Assembly (NCBI GenBank): GCA_963836265.1
Contig: CAWIIO010000003.1
Span: 248,001-312,000, forward strand
Source: CAIWHR01 sp963836265
GTDB lineage: Bacteria; Pseudomonadota; Gammaproteobacteria; Burkholderiales; Casimicrobiaceae
Direction: 5' to 3'
DNA length: 64,000 bases
Numbering within the stretch: position 1 is the first letter of the stretch; every line of letters starts with the position of its first letter. A model generated the notes under the pieces. That model was not told the DNA's origin and ran no database searches. It saw only the letters and a list, made by a program, of their open reading frames with translations. Of the stretch, positions 1-8,576 are shown piece after piece. A program made the position numbers and the translations under genes.

Positions 1-35
1 CCGCGTTCATTCGCGGCGGTGGCGGAGGTCGAGCC

Positions 36-1124
36 ATGGCGGATGCAGTGATCGCCGAGTGGCAGGCGCGCATCCGAGGAGCGGTGGCGGCGGGTGCACC
101 GTTGCGTCTGCGGGGCGGGGGCACCAAGGATTTCTACGGGCAGGCGCTCGACGGCGACGTGCTCGACACGACGTCGTACACGGGGATCGTCGATTACGAT
201 CCAACCGAGCTCGTCATGACGGTACGCGCGGGAACGCGGCTCGCGCACGTCGAGCGTGCGATGCGCGAGCGCGGTCAGATGCTCGCCTGCGAGCCGCCGC
301 GCTACGGCGAGGAAGCGACGATCGGCGGATTCGTCGCCGCGGGCCTCTCGGGGCCGCGCCGGCCCTATGCGGGCGCTGTGCGCGATCTGGTCCTCGGCGT
401 GCGGATCGTCGACGGCAAGGGGGATGACCTCGCGTTCGGCGGCCGGGTGATGAAAAACGTAGCCGGATTCGACGTGTCGCGGCTGATGACGGGCGCGCTT
501 GGTACGCTCGGCCTCATCACCGAGGTGTCGCTCAGGTGCGTGCCTTTCCCCAAGGCCGAAACGACGCGGGTGTTCGAGTGTTCGGCCGACGAGGCAATTC
601 GGCTCACGAACGAGTGGGGCGGAAAGCCGCTGCCGGTCACCGCGACCGCGTATCACGCGGGTGGGCTTGCCGTGCGGCTCTCGGGAGCGCCATCCGCGGT
701 CGAAGCCGCAGTGTCGAAGATCGGCGGGAAGGCGCTGCCGGGCAACGACCGAGGCGGCGCGTTCTGGCGCAGCGTACGCGAGCAGACGCAGCCGTTTTTC
801 GTCGCTGCGCGAGAGAGCGGCGCCCCGCTCTGGCGTCTCGCCGTCAAGTCGACGGCGCCGTTCACGGACCTGGGGGGCGAGCAGCTGATCGAATGGAGCG
901 GCGCGTTGCGCTGGCTCGCGGCCAACGAGCGCGCCGATGCCGTGCGCGTGCGTGGCTGGGCCGCAAGTCACGGCGGGCACGCGACCCTCTATCGGGCGGC
1001 GGACAAGACGCCTGGCGCGTTCCATCCACTCTCGGAAACGCTCCACGCGCTGCATCGACGCCTCAAGGCCACGTTCGATCCGGCCGGCGTGCTCAATCCG
1101 GGCCGCCTCTACCCCGATTTCTGA
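36..1124 (+). CDS. glcE: Glycolate oxidase FAD-binding subunit GlcE
   Basis: This is the second flavin-type subunit of the glycolate oxidase complex (GlcDEF), which oxidises glycolate to glyoxylate at the membrane and feeds electrons to quinone. The 362-residue protein begins MADAVIAEW and reaches the FAD_binding_4 hallmark LRLRGGGTKDFYG at about residues 24-36. A glycine-rich GRVMKNVAGFDVSRL stretch follows near residue 137, and the family C-terminal signature FDPAGVLNPGRLYPDF ends the protein. The start fits the usual GlcE N-terminus. glcF follows after 32 nt, so the two are co-transcribed; glcD is expected just upstream, outside the window. Confidence 0.93.
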   Translation: MADAVIAEWQARIRGAVAAGAPLRLRGGGTKDFYGQALDGDVLDTTSYTGIVDYDPTELVMTVRAGTRLAHVERAMRERGQMLACEPPRYGEEATIGGFVAAGLSGPRRPYAGAVRDLVLGVRIVDGKGDDLAFGGRVMKNVAGFDVSRLMTGALGTLGLITEVSLRCVPFPKAETTRVFECSADEAIRLTNEWGGKPLPVTATAYHAGGLAVRLSGAPSAVEAAVSKIGGKALPGNDRGGAFWRSVREQTQPFFVAARESGAPLWRLAVKSTAPFTDLGGEQLIEWSGALRWLAANERADAVRVRGWAASHGGHATLYRAADKTPGAFHPLSETLHALHRRLKATFDPAGVLNPGRLYPDF

Positions 1125-1156
1125 AACGACGGGACAATGGGCCTCTAAGGTTTCTC

Positions 1157-2404
1157 GTGCAGACCGCACTCGCCGATTTCATCCGCGACACCCCCGACGG
1201 CCGCGAGGCCGACGCAATCCTGCGCTCGTGCGTCCATTGCGGGTTCTGCACGGCGACCTGCCCGACCTATCAGCTCCTCGGCGATGACCTCGACAGTCCG
1301 CGCGGTCGGATCTACCTGATCAAGCAGGTGCTGGAAGGCGCGGCGCCGACGGCGAAGACGCAGCTGCATCTCGACCGTTGCCTTACGTGTCGCAATTGCG
1401 AAACCACATGCCCGTCCGGCGTCAAGTTCGGGCGCTTGATCGACATCGGCCGCCTCGTGGTCGACAAGCGCGTGCCACGCTCGCCGACCGAACAGGTCAA
1501 GCGCTGGACGCTTCGTGCAGGACTCCTGTCGGGCCCGGTGTTCGGGGCCGCGGTCGCGGCGGGCCGTGTCGCAAAATCGATGCTTCCCCGGGAGCTTTTC
1601 CGCGCGCTCCCCGGTCGTATCGCGCCGGGTGCCTGGCCGCCCGCCCGCCATCCGCGCACGATGCTCTCACTCGCGGGCTGCGTGCAGGGCGCCCTCGCGC
1701 CCAACATCGATAGTGCGATGGCACGGGTGCTCGATCGCGTCGGGATCTCGCTGGTCCAGGTCGCCGGCGGAGGCTGCTGCGGTGCGCTGCCCTACCACCT
1801 GAGCGAGCACGAGCAGGCGGTCGCGATCGTCAAGCGCAACATCGACGCGTGGTGGCCGCATGTCGGGCGCGGCGCGGAGGCGATCGTCGTGACCGCGAGC
1901 GGGTGCGGCGTCATGGTCAAGGATTATGGCCACCTGCTTCGGCTCGATGCCCAATACGCCGCGAAGGCGAAGAAGATCGCCGAACTTGCGCGTGACACCG
2001 TCGAAGTCGTCGCCGCCGAGTGGACGCGGATCGCACCGAAAGTCGCGATGGACATGGGATCGCGCAAAGTCGCCTTCCATTCGCCGTGCACGCTGCAGCA
2101 CGGGATGAAATTGAATGGCCGCGTCGAGGAGATCCTGCACGCGCTGGGGCTGGAGCTCACGAACGTCCCGGACCCGCATCTTTGCTGCGGCTCGGCCGGC
2201 ACCTACTCGATCCTGCAGCCCGCGCTTTCGGCACAGTTGAAGGCCAACAAGCTCGCGGCGCTCGAATCGGGAGAACCCGAGCTCATCGCGACGGCGAACA
2301 TCGGTTGCCTCGTCCATCTCGCCGACGGCGCGAGCTGCCCCGTCCGCCACTGGATCGAGCTCCTCGACGCGCGGATGGTTGGCGGATTCCGGCGGCCGGC
2401 GTAG
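1157..2404 (+). CDS. glcF: Glycolate oxidase iron-sulfur subunit GlcF
   Basis: The electron-transfer subunit of glycolate oxidase has 415 residues from a GTG start, which is preceded by a TAAGG Shine-Dalgarno about 7 nt upstream. Two ferredoxin-type [4Fe-4S] motifs are visible: C25-x2-C28-x2-C31-x3-C35-P and C76-x2-C79-x2-C82-x3-C86-P. Two CCG-domain (heterodisulfide-reductase-type) motifs, GGGCCGALPYH and LCCGSAGTYS, lie in the C-terminal half. The open frame extends far upstream, but that part is out-of-frame glcE sequence, so the GTG is the sensible start. It acts with GlcE and GlcD. Confidence 0.93.
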   Translation: MQTALADFIRDTPDGREADAILRSCVHCGFCTATCPTYQLLGDDLDSPRGRIYLIKQVLEGAAPTAKTQLHLDRCLTCRNCETTCPSGVKFGRLIDIGRLVVDKRVPRSPTEQVKRWTLRAGLLSGPVFGAAVAAGRVAKSMLPRELFRALPGRIAPGAWPPARHPRTMLSLAGCVQGALAPNIDSAMARVLDRVGISLVQVAGGGCCGALPYHLSEHEQAVAIVKRNIDAWWPHVGRGAEAIVVTASGCGVMVKDYGHLLRLDAQYAAKAKKIAELARDTVEVVAAEWTRIAPKVAMDMGSRKVAFHSPCTLQHGMKLNGRVEEILHALGLELTNVPDPHLCCGSAGTYSILQPALSAQLKANKLAALESGEPELIATANIGCLVHLADGASCPVRHWIELLDARMVGGFRRPA

Positions 2405-2416
2405 CGTCCCGTCGCG

Positions 2417-2896
2417 ATGCCAGGAACGAACCCCGCGATGATCACGCCCGCGTCCACGCACCGCAGCGGCCTGCGCGCGGGCTATCGCCACTTTCTCGCA
2501 ATCCCGACGCGCTGGATGGACAACGACAACTATGGCCACGTCAACAACGTGGCGTATTACGCGTACTTCGACACGGCGGTAAACGAGCATCTGATCCAGG
2601 CGGGCGGACTCGACATCGGCCACGGACCGGCCATCGGCGTCGTCGTCGAGACGATGTGCAAGTTCAGGAAGTCGCTGACGTTTCCGGAAACCATCGACGT
2701 AGGATTGCGCGTGGCGAAGCTCGGGATGTCGTCGGTCAAATACGAGATCGGGATCTTCCGCCAGGGCGACGACGAGCCCGCCGCGGTCGGCCATTTCGTC
2801 CACGTCTGGCTCGATCGCGCGACGCAGCGCCCGATGCCGATCCCGCCGCGAATTCGCGCCGCGTTGGAGCCGCTGGTCGCCGAGGGGACGCCATGA
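2417..2896 (+). CDS. Acyl-CoA thioesterase, 4HBT hotdog family
   Basis: This 159-residue single-domain hotdog-fold protein carries the 4-hydroxybenzoyl-CoA thioesterase signature near residues 33-51 (RWMDNDNYGHVNNVAYY). The Asp-x-Asp/Tyr-Gly-His-Val-Asn-Asn core contains the expected catalytic Asp. It should hydrolyse acyl-CoA thioesters; substrate chain length cannot be read from sequence. It lies 12 nt after glcF and is probably in the same transcript. The family includes YbgC and FadM-like enzymes; the assignment below family level is open. Confidence 0.85.
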   Translation: MPGTNPAMITPASTHRSGLRAGYRHFLAIPTRWMDNDNYGHVNNVAYYAYFDTAVNEHLIQAGGLDIGHGPAIGVVVETMCKFRKSLTFPETIDVGLRVAKLGMSSVKYEIGIFRQGDDEPAAVGHFVHVWLDRATQRPMPIPPRIRAALEPLVAEGTP

Positions 2897-2912
2897 AGGT
2901 CGGGATTCGGAC

Positions 2913-3440
2913 GTGAGCGCGGGAACGCTCACGGCGGGCGCGACACGCACCGCGACCGTAGTTGCCTGCGCGCCGATGACGGCCGCGACGCGCGCGCCGG
3001 CGGAGGCGCTGCTGTCGAGCTTCCTGCACGACGACGCGCACTACCTTGCCTCCAGCATGGCCTACGGTGGCGGCGGCGCGGAAGCGCTCGCTCGTGCGCT
3101 GCGGCTGTTCATCGCTCATCCTCAAATCGGCTTCGTCTGGCTCGCGTTCACGAACGACGGCGAGACGCGCCTCGCCGTCGGCGCGTGCGTCGTCTGTCAT
3201 GCGATCTCGACCTCGCGCGGGTCGCTCGTGGCCAAGCTCGACGACGTGACGATCAGCGACGGCTTTCGAGGGCGCGGCGTCGGCACGACGATGTTGACCG
3301 CGCTCGCGGAGCATCTTCGGGCGCGCGGCGTGACGCGGATCGACTCTGCCTGCCATCGGGACAACGAGGGTGCCTGGCGTTTCTACGGGCGCCTGGGATT
3401 CAGGCCGCTCGATGAAGAACGGCTCGCGCTGCTGCTATGA
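2913..3440 (+). CDS. GNAT-family N-acetyltransferase
   Basis: This 175-residue protein (GTG start) has the GNAT acetyl-CoA-binding motif A near residues 112-123, seen as DGFRGRGVGTTMLTALAEHL. Motif B, with the characteristic NEGAWRFYGRLGF segment, lies near the C-terminus. The acceptor substrate is unknown. It sits between the thioesterase and ispD with short gaps on both sides, which suggests operon membership but gives no functional clue. Internal ATG codons offer shorter alternatives that still keep the catalytic core. Confidence 0.8.
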   Translation: MSAGTLTAGATRTATVVACAPMTAATRAPAEALLSSFLHDDAHYLASSMAYGGGGAEALARALRLFIAHPQIGFVWLAFTNDGETRLAVGACVVCHAISTSRGSLVAKLDDVTISDGFRGRGVGTTMLTALAEHLRARGVTRIDSACHRDNEGAWRFYGRLGFRPLDEERLALLL

Positions 3441-3476
3441 GCGTCGTCTGGCCGCTCCGAGGCGCGGGGCGCGCAC

Positions 3477-4202
3477 ATGAGTGAACGTGGAAGGCTCCTC
3501 GCGCTCGTTCCCGCGGCCGGCGGGGGTAGCCGCTTCGGGGGCGCGGCTCCCAAACAGTATGCGGACCTGGCGGGGAGGCCGCTCCTCGCGCGCACGCTCG
3601 ACCGGCTGGCCGCCGCCCTCGCGCCGGTCGCGATCGTCGTCGTCCTCGCCCCCGATGACGAGTCCTACGATGCGTTGATCGGTGCGCAGCCCGATGTCGA
3701 GGCGCTGCGCTGCGGCGGCCAGACGCGCGCGGAAACCGTTGCCAACGGGATCGCCGCGTTGGTGACGCGATGTCGCGACGACGACTGGATTCTGGTGCAC
3801 GATGCCGCGCGTCCGTGCGTGCCTCCCGAAGCCATCCTGCGTCTCGTGGCCGAGCTTTCCCGCGACGAAGTCGGGGGTCTCCTTGCCATCCCGGTCGCCG
3901 ACACGTTGAAACGTGACGACGGAAAAGCGCCTGCACGCGTGCTGCGAACCGAGGATCGCGCGGGGTCGTGGCAGGCGCAGACGCCGCAGATGTTCCGCTA
4001 CCGCATCCTGCGCGCCGCCTTCGCGCTGCCCGGCGCGCTTGCCGCGACCGACGAGGCGCAGGCGGTCGAAGCGCTCGCGATCACCGGCGTCTGCGCGTCG
4101 CCGCGGCTCGTGACCGGCAGCGCGCAGAACGTCAAGGTCACGTATCCCCCGGACCTCGCGCTGGCGGCGGCGGTGCTCGCGCTGCAGGGAGCCCTGGGAT
4201 GA
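3477..4202 (+). CDS. ispD: 2-C-methyl-D-erythritol 4-phosphate cytidylyltransferase
   Basis: IspD transfers CMP from CTP to methylerythritol phosphate, the third step of the MEP isoprenoid pathway in the cytosol. The 241-residue protein has the nucleotide-binding N-terminus LVPAAGGGSRFGGAAPKQY at about residues 10-28, including the Arg and Lys that stabilise the leaving group. The VHDAARPCVPP segment near residue 105 and a late GSAQNVKVTYPPDLALA segment are also typical. Its stop codon overlaps the ispF start in an ATGA arrangement, giving translational coupling. Confidence 0.96.
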   Translation: MSERGRLLALVPAAGGGSRFGGAAPKQYADLAGRPLLARTLDRLAAALAPVAIVVVLAPDDESYDALIGAQPDVEALRCGGQTRAETVANGIAALVTRCRDDDWILVHDAARPCVPPEAILRLVAELSRDEVGGLLAIPVADTLKRDDGKAPARVLRTEDRAGSWQAQTPQMFRYRILRAAFALPGALAATDEAQAVEALAITGVCASPRLVTGSAQNVKVTYPPDLALAAAVLALQGALG

Positions 4203-4678
4203 CCTTTCGCATCGGCAACGGCTTCGATGTCCACGCGTTCGTCGCCGGCCGCAGACTGGCCCTCGGAGGCGTGTCGGTTCCGCACGACCGCGGGCTCGTT
4301 GGCCACTCGGACGCGGACGTGCTGCTGCACGCGATCGGCGACGCGATCCTCGGCGCGCTTGCGCTGGGTGACCTCGGCGCGCATTTTCCGGACAGCGACC
4401 CACGCTGGAAGGATGCCGACAGCCGGGTGCTGTTGCGCCAGGTCGCGGCGCTGATGCGGCGCGAAGGCTGGCGGATCGAAAACCTCGACACGACGGTGAT
4501 CGCGCAGGCGCCGAAGCTCGCGCCCCACGTGCCGGCGATGCGCGCCAACATCGCCGCCGACCTCGGGTGCGAGGTCGGACAGGTCAGCGTGAAGGCGACG
4601 ACGACGGAACGGCTTGGCTTCGCCGGGCGCGAAGAGGGCATCGCCGCGCTGGCGACGGTGCTGCTCGCGCGCCCTTAG
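4199..4678 (+). CDS. ispF: 2-C-methyl-D-erythritol 2,4-cyclodiphosphate synthase
   Basis: IspF cyclises CDP-methylerythritol 2-phosphate, releasing CMP. The 159-residue length is standard. The metal-binding D10-x-H12 pair (GFDVHAF) and the GHSDADVLLHAIGDAILGA helix with its conserved His are intact. The C-terminal KATTTERLGFAGREEGIAA signature that binds the cytidine moiety is also intact. The ATG overlaps the ispD stop by four bases, the common ispD-ispF arrangement. The open frame continues upstream of the ATG through ispD in another frame, which is not coding. Confidence 0.97.
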   Translation: MTFRIGNGFDVHAFVAGRRLALGGVSVPHDRGLVGHSDADVLLHAIGDAILGALALGDLGAHFPDSDPRWKDADSRVLLRQVAALMRREGWRIENLDTTVIAQAPKLAPHVPAMRANIAADLGCEVGQVSVKATTTERLGFAGREEGIAALATVLLARP

Positions 4679-4689
4679 CGCGCGCGCCC

Positions 4690-6006
4690 TCAATGCGCCA
4701 CCGGAAACGTCGCCCGCGCGATCGCGCCGCCGCCATCTCGCGCGAGAAGGTCGAACGTTCCGCCGTGCATCCGTGCGATCCGGTCGACGATCGCGAGGCC
4801 GAGCCCGGCGCCGGCGACGCCGTTGGCGTTGGCGCGTGCCGCCGACGCCCGCGTAAACGGCTGCTTCAGCCGCTCGACCTCATCGGGCGCGACGCCGGGA
4901 CCGCGGTCGGCAACGTCCAGAACCACGTGATTCCCGGCGAGCGACGTCGAGACCTCGACCGGCGGCGCGCCGTAGGCAAGCGCGTTGTCGATCAGGTTGG
5001 CGACGAGCCGCGAAAAGGCGGTTGACCGCAACGGAGTCCTCGGCACCGCCCCCGGCGAAAACTGAACGGCGGCGCCGCCGCGGATGTAACGCTCGACGCA
5101 GGCGCGGGTGATCTCGTTCGGATCGTGCGGCTCGAGCATCGTTTCCTGATCGTTGCGCGCGAAATCGAGGAACTGGCCGATGATTTTGTCCATTTCCTCG
5201 ATGTCGTCGACCATTCCGGCGCGCATCGCGTCGTCGCGCGAGCCCATCTCGAGCCCCAGCCGCAGGCGCGCGAGCGGCGTCCGCAGGTCGTGGGAGACAC
5301 CCGCAAGCAGCAGTGCGCGATCGTCTTCGAGTTGTCGCAGGCTCGCCGTCATCCGATTGAAGCCGCGGTTCAGGTTGGCAATCTCGGATGGTCCGTGCTC
5401 GGGCAGCGGCGGCGGCGTTTCGCCGCGACCGACGCGCTCGGCCGCAGCGGCCAATTGGGTGAGCGGCCGGGCGAGGTAACGCGCGAAGCCGAACGCCGCC
5501 GCCAGCAGCACGGCGGCGAGCGAAAGGCTCCAGACGATGGCGCGCGACGGCTCTTCGTCGGCGGGCTTTCGCGGCGCGAGCGGGAAGCCGATCCAGTAGC
5601 CCGCTCCACCCGCGTCGACGCGGATGAAGAGCAGCCCGCGGCCCGGCGCAGCGCGCACTTGCGTTCCCGATCCCAACCGGTCGCGCAATTGCCGTTCGAG
5701 CTCCTGCATTGCCGGGCGGGTCGGGGCCCCGGCACCGAGCAGAGGACGTTCGCTTTCGGGAACGATGCGCACGTCGTACTCGCGCCCGATCCGCGCCACC
5801 GTTTCCCGCCGCTCGCGTGCGTCGGACGACTCGAGCGCCGCGCGCACCGCCTGCAGCTGGACGATCTTCGTCTCGCCGAACGCGCGGGCGAGGAGCGTCG
5901 CGCGGTCGTGGCGAAAGAGCAGGATTGTCGCAAGGAGCGCGATCGCGACGACGGCGAGCAGCAGCAGCGCGAGACGCCAAAAGAGCGAGCGCGGGATCAG
6001 CGTCAC
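4690..6006 (-). CDS. OmpR-partner sensor histidine kinase (EnvZ-like)
   Basis: Inner-membrane sensor kinase. From the GTG chosen as start (MTLIPRSLFWRLALLL) it is 438 residues, with one TM helix at about 8-31 and a second near 155-177. A periplasmic domain of about 120 residues lies between them. HAMP follows, then the H-box GVSHDLRTPLARLRLG with the phospho-acceptor His near residue 239. The N-box (NLIDNALAYG), G1 (DVADRGPGV) and G2 (GAGLGLAIV) are all present. An ATG at 6105 gives a longer, arginine- and proline-rich N-terminus overlapping the regulator gene by 59 nt. The shorter form matches the EnvZ N-terminus better. The stimulus is unknown. Confidence 0.87.
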   Translation of the reverse strand: MTLIPRSLFWRLALLLLAVVAIALLATILLFRHDRATLLARAFGETKIVQLQAVRAALESSDARERRETVARIGREYDVRIVPESERPLLGAGAPTRPAMQELERQLRDRLGSGTQVRAAPGRGLLFIRVDAGGAGYWIGFPLAPRKPADEEPSRAIVWSLSLAAVLLAAAFGFARYLARPLTQLAAAAERVGRGETPPPLPEHGPSEIANLNRGFNRMTASLRQLEDDRALLLAGVSHDLRTPLARLRLGLEMGSRDDAMRAGMVDDIEEMDKIIGQFLDFARNDQETMLEPHDPNEITRACVERYIRGGAAVQFSPGAVPRTPLRSTAFSRLVANLIDNALAYGAPPVEVSTSLAGNHVVLDVADRGPGVAPDEVERLKQPFTRASAARANANGVAGAGLGLAIVDRIARMHGGTFDLLARDGGGAIARATFPVAH

Positions 6007-6046
6007 GGTCGGCGTCAGGCGCGCCGCGCTGAGCGGAATCGTCGCA

Positions 6047-6802
6047 TCAGGTGGCCTTTTCGGCGGTGGACGTCTCGCCGGCTTCCTCGCCGGGCACGTA
6101 GACATAGCCGAAGCCCCAGACCGTCTGGATGTAGCGCGGATTGGCGGGGTCGGGCTCGACCAGCTTGCGCAGGCGCGAGACCTGCACGTCGATCGCGCGG
6201 TCGAACACGTCGTGATCGCGGCCGCGCGCGAGAAGCATCAGCTTTTCGCGCGCGAGCGGCTGTCGCGGATGCTGCGCGAACACCTTGACGAGCGAAAACT
6301 CGCCGGTCGTGAGATGGACGGTATCGTTGCCGTCGGAGAGCGTGCGCGCGGCCAGGTCGAGCACGAAGCCGCCGAATGCAATCTTCCCGGCGGAGGCTGG
6401 CGCACCGGGCGCGAGACGCGAGGGCTCCCGCCGCAGCACCGCGTGAATCCGCGCGACGAGTTCGCGTGGATTGAACGGCTTTGCCAGATAATCGTCGGCG
6501 CCCATCTCGAGCCCGACGATCCGGTCGACGTCCTCGCCTTTCGCCGTCAGCATGATGATGGGGACGGTTTCACCGGCGCCGCGCAGCCGCCTGCAGGCGG
6601 CGAGTCCGTCTTCGCCCGGCAGCATCAAGTCGAGGACGACCAGATGCGGCGGGTCGCGCTGAAGTTTCTTGTCGAGGTCGCGCGTATCGGGCAGCGTTGC
6701 GACCTGGAATCCTTGCGCGGTCAGATAGCGGGAAAGAAGGTCGCGCAGCCGCACATCATCGTCGACGACGAGGATCCGGGGCGGGGCGTTCCTGGCGACC
6801 AT
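6047..6802 (-). CDS. OmpR-family response regulator
   Basis: This 251-residue DNA-binding response regulator has a receiver domain with the acidic pocket D14-D15-D16, the phospho-acceptor Asp58 (VVLDLMLPGEDG) and the conserved Thr and Lys (MLTAKGE, YLAKPFNP). The C-terminal winged helix (residues about 150-240) has the typical VSRLRKLVEPDPANPRYIQ segment and the TVWGFGYVYVPG end. It is the first gene of a pair with the EnvZ-like kinase. Its upstream region carries a TTGTAAC direct repeat that could be an autoregulatory site. Confidence 0.93.
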   Translation of the reverse strand: MVARNAPPRILVVDDDVRLRDLLSRYLTAQGFQVATLPDTRDLDKKLQRDPPHLVVLDLMLPGEDGLAACRRLRGAGETVPIIMLTAKGEDVDRIVGLEMGADDYLAKPFNPRELVARIHAVLRREPSRLAPGAPASAGKIAFGGFVLDLAARTLSDGNDTVHLTTGEFSLVKVFAQHPRQPLAREKLMLLARGRDHDVFDRAIDVQVSRLRKLVEPDPANPRYIQTVWGFGYVYVPGEEAGETSTAEKAT

Positions 6803-6843
6803 GTGGCATTAGACGGCGGCGGACGCGAGCGTCGAAGCAGCGT

Positions 6844-6860
6844 TTGTAACGGATTGTAAC
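6844..6860. promoter_or_regulatory. Tandem TTGTAAC direct repeat, candidate response-regulator site
   Basis: Two identical heptamers TTGTAAC lie exactly 10 bp apart (6844-6850 and 6854-6860), one helical turn. This is the layout bound by OmpR/PhoB-family dimers. The repeat is about 42 nt upstream of the regulator start and about 154 nt upstream of the divergent Spy-like gene. The repeat itself is visible; the binding protein is inferred from position. Confidence 0.5.
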
Positions 6861-7013
6861 GCGGAGCCCCGTGCGCAACGTCCGGTTGCAATCGCCCGCG
6901 GACTGCGGCTGAACGTCGAGCGACAATCGGGTCCACGAAAGCGGAAGGCTTGCGCCGCATGCGCGGTCTCCGGCATTCACCCGTTCGAATCATTGATGAG
7001 GAAAGGAGATACG

Positions 7014-7541
7014 ATGCTCGGAAATTCGTTTCGTCCCGGTCGTTTGACTTCGCGTCGCGTCGCCGCAGCGACGGCGGCAGCGCTCGCATTCGCGTTGGCG
7101 GGTGTTGCATTCGCACACTCGTCCGGAGGCCGCTGGGGCCACGGGGGTGATGGCGACGAGATGTTCGGTCGCCTGATTGCCCACGCCCAGGCGAGCCTCA
7201 ACCTCAACACGTCGCAGCAGACGATGTTCGATGCGGCAGTCGCGCAGTCGAAGGCGGCCCGCGAACAGGGCCGCGCGCTGATGCAGAAGGTGAAGGATGC
7301 GATGACGGCGGAGCTCGCCAAGGCAGAACCGGATCTGGCGGCCGTCGCGGCGGTTGCCGACGACGCGCGAGCACAGGGTCAGTCGCTGCGCAAGCAGGTT
7401 CGCGCGCAGTGGCTGAGCCTGTACGCGACCTTCTCGCCCGAGCAGAAGGGGGTCGTCCGCGACCTGCTGCAAAAACGCATCGCACGGATGGAATCGTTCC
7501 GCCAGAAGATGCGCGAGCACTTCCAGGGGGCCGCCGGCTGA
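7014..7541 (+). CDS. Spy/CpxP-like periplasmic protein
   Basis: This 175-residue exported protein starts at an ATG with a strong AAGGAG Shine-Dalgarno 6 nt upstream. A Sec signal (basic N-terminus, hydrophobic VAAATAAALAFALAGVAFA) ends near residue 33. The mature part is almost entirely helical and charged. It has a weak LTxxQ-type segment (LNLNTSQQTMFDAA) and a second similar one (YATFSPEQKGVVRDLL), which is the pattern of Spy/CpxP/ZraP periplasmic chaperone or metal-sensing proteins. It is divergent from the OmpR/EnvZ-like pair and is a plausible target of it. The assignment is by pattern, not by close homology. Confidence 0.65.
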   Translation: MLGNSFRPGRLTSRRVAAATAAALAFALAGVAFAHSSGGRWGHGGDGDEMFGRLIAHAQASLNLNTSQQTMFDAAVAQSKAAREQGRALMQKVKDAMTAELAKAEPDLAAVAAVADDARAQGQSLRKQVRAQWLSLYATFSPEQKGVVRDLLQKRIARMESFRQKMREHFQGAAG

Positions 7542-7617
7542 GGGCGGCAGAACCATTCCCTCGTCGATCGCTGCACACCGGCCCTCCGGGTTGGTGCTGC
7601 AGTCCGCGAACCGACAC

Positions 7618-7643
7618 GCCCGGCCCTGTGCCGGGCTTTTTTT
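7618..7643 (+). terminator. Rho-independent terminator
   Basis: A perfect 7-bp stem, GCCCGGC and GCCGGGC, encloses a 5-nt loop and is followed by seven T residues. It lies 76 nt after the Spy-like gene, closing that single-gene transcript. Confidence 0.85.
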
Positions 7644-7994
7644 CGCTGGTCACCCGGGGCGAGCAGCGTCCCTCCGATCGTCTCCATCGCCCCCGCGACC
7701 GGCGGAGGCTTCGACCGTGGACGCCGCGGGAAGGACTCCGCGGCGGGAATCCATGTCCACCCGCGGCCGGCCGGCGTGAGCTCGGCAGTTGCCCCCTGCG
7801 CCATCGGCTAACCCCCGTTCGCGGCAGGGAAATACGACGACGACCAAAGTCTTTTCCGCCGCCGCATCGGCGGTTGCGGCAGGCAGGGGTCCCCTGCTTC
7901 CGCGGTACGCGAGACGCGGATAGAATTTCCGCCACGTGGCGCGCGGGCGCATCACGTATAGTTGCCGGACTAACAAGATCAGGAGGAGGGAATC
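7644..7994. other. Non-coding interval upstream of the 7995 membrane protein gene
   Basis: No coding sequence is supported here. Visible elements are a near-perfect inverted repeat GCAGGGG-T-CCCCTGC at 7883-7897 without a T-run, and two -10-like hexamers, TAGAAT at 7921 and TATAGT at 7957. Neither has a clear -35. An AGGAGG ribosome-binding site lies at 7981-7989. It is probably the promoter region of the next gene. Confidence 0.4.
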
Positions 7995-8555
7995 GTGAAG
8001 ATGCTACGGCATTATTTCATCGGTAACAGCCTGGACGATCTGGAAGTCCTCGAAGAGCAACTGGAGGCTGCGGGCATCGCCACGCCGCAGATCCACGTCC
8101 TGAGTCGCGACGACGCGGAGGTGCATCAACATCGGCATCTCCACGAGGTCGAATCGTTCATGAAGACCGACATCATCCACTCGACGACGCGCGGCGCCGT
8201 CATCGGGATTTGCGCCTCCGCGCTGGTTCTGGCCGTCGCCTACTTTGCCGGCTGGACAGAATCCGCCGCCGGCTGGATTCCGTTCGTTTTCCTCGCCGTT
8301 ATCCTCCTAGGCTTCTGCACGTGGGAGGGCGGGTTCCTCGGAATCCAGAAGCCCAACCACAATTTCGTCCGTTTCGAAAAAGCGCTGAAGGATGGCAAGC
8401 ACATCTTCTTCGTGGATCTCGCGCCCGACCAGGAGGCGGTGCTCGAGAAGCTCCTGCACGCTCACCCGCAGGTGGAGTTGGCGGGCACGGGATCCTCCAC
8501 CCGGCACTGGCTGATCGCTTTGCAGGGGAACTCGAGGATGATCCGCCATTCGTGA
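7995..8555 (+). CDS. Conserved membrane protein of unknown function
   Basis: This 186-residue protein starts at a GTG placed 5-8 nt after AGGAGG. The N-terminal 65 residues are soluble and include HVLSRDDAEVHQHRHLHEVE, a histidine-rich stretch. Two closely spaced TM helices follow at about 72-92 and 95-113. A soluble tail contains GFLGIQKPNHNFVRFEKAL and FFVDLAPDQEAVLEKLLHAHP. Similar proteins occur widely in proteobacteria, some with the uninformative label NAD/FAD-utilizing enzyme; I see no nucleotide-binding motif to support that. The function is not assigned. Confidence 0.7.
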   Translation: MKMLRHYFIGNSLDDLEVLEEQLEAAGIATPQIHVLSRDDAEVHQHRHLHEVESFMKTDIIHSTTRGAVIGICASALVLAVAYFAGWTESAAGWIPFVFLAVILLGFCTWEGGFLGIQKPNHNFVRFEKALKDGKHIFFVDLAPDQEAVLEKLLHAHPQVELAGTGSSTRHWLIALQGNSRMIRHS

Positions 8556-8576
8556 TCCGGCGGCGCCCCGCTGCAT

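Noticed and set aside
1..51. Short open stretch ending in TGA at 49-51, possibly the 3' end of glcD
   Set aside because: glcD is expected here, but 16 residues without recognisable sequence are not enough to claim it.
6980..6998. GTTCGAATC, resembling a tRNA T-loop
   Set aside because: No acceptor stem, anticodon arm or CCA can be folded around it; it is upstream sequence of the Spy-like gene.
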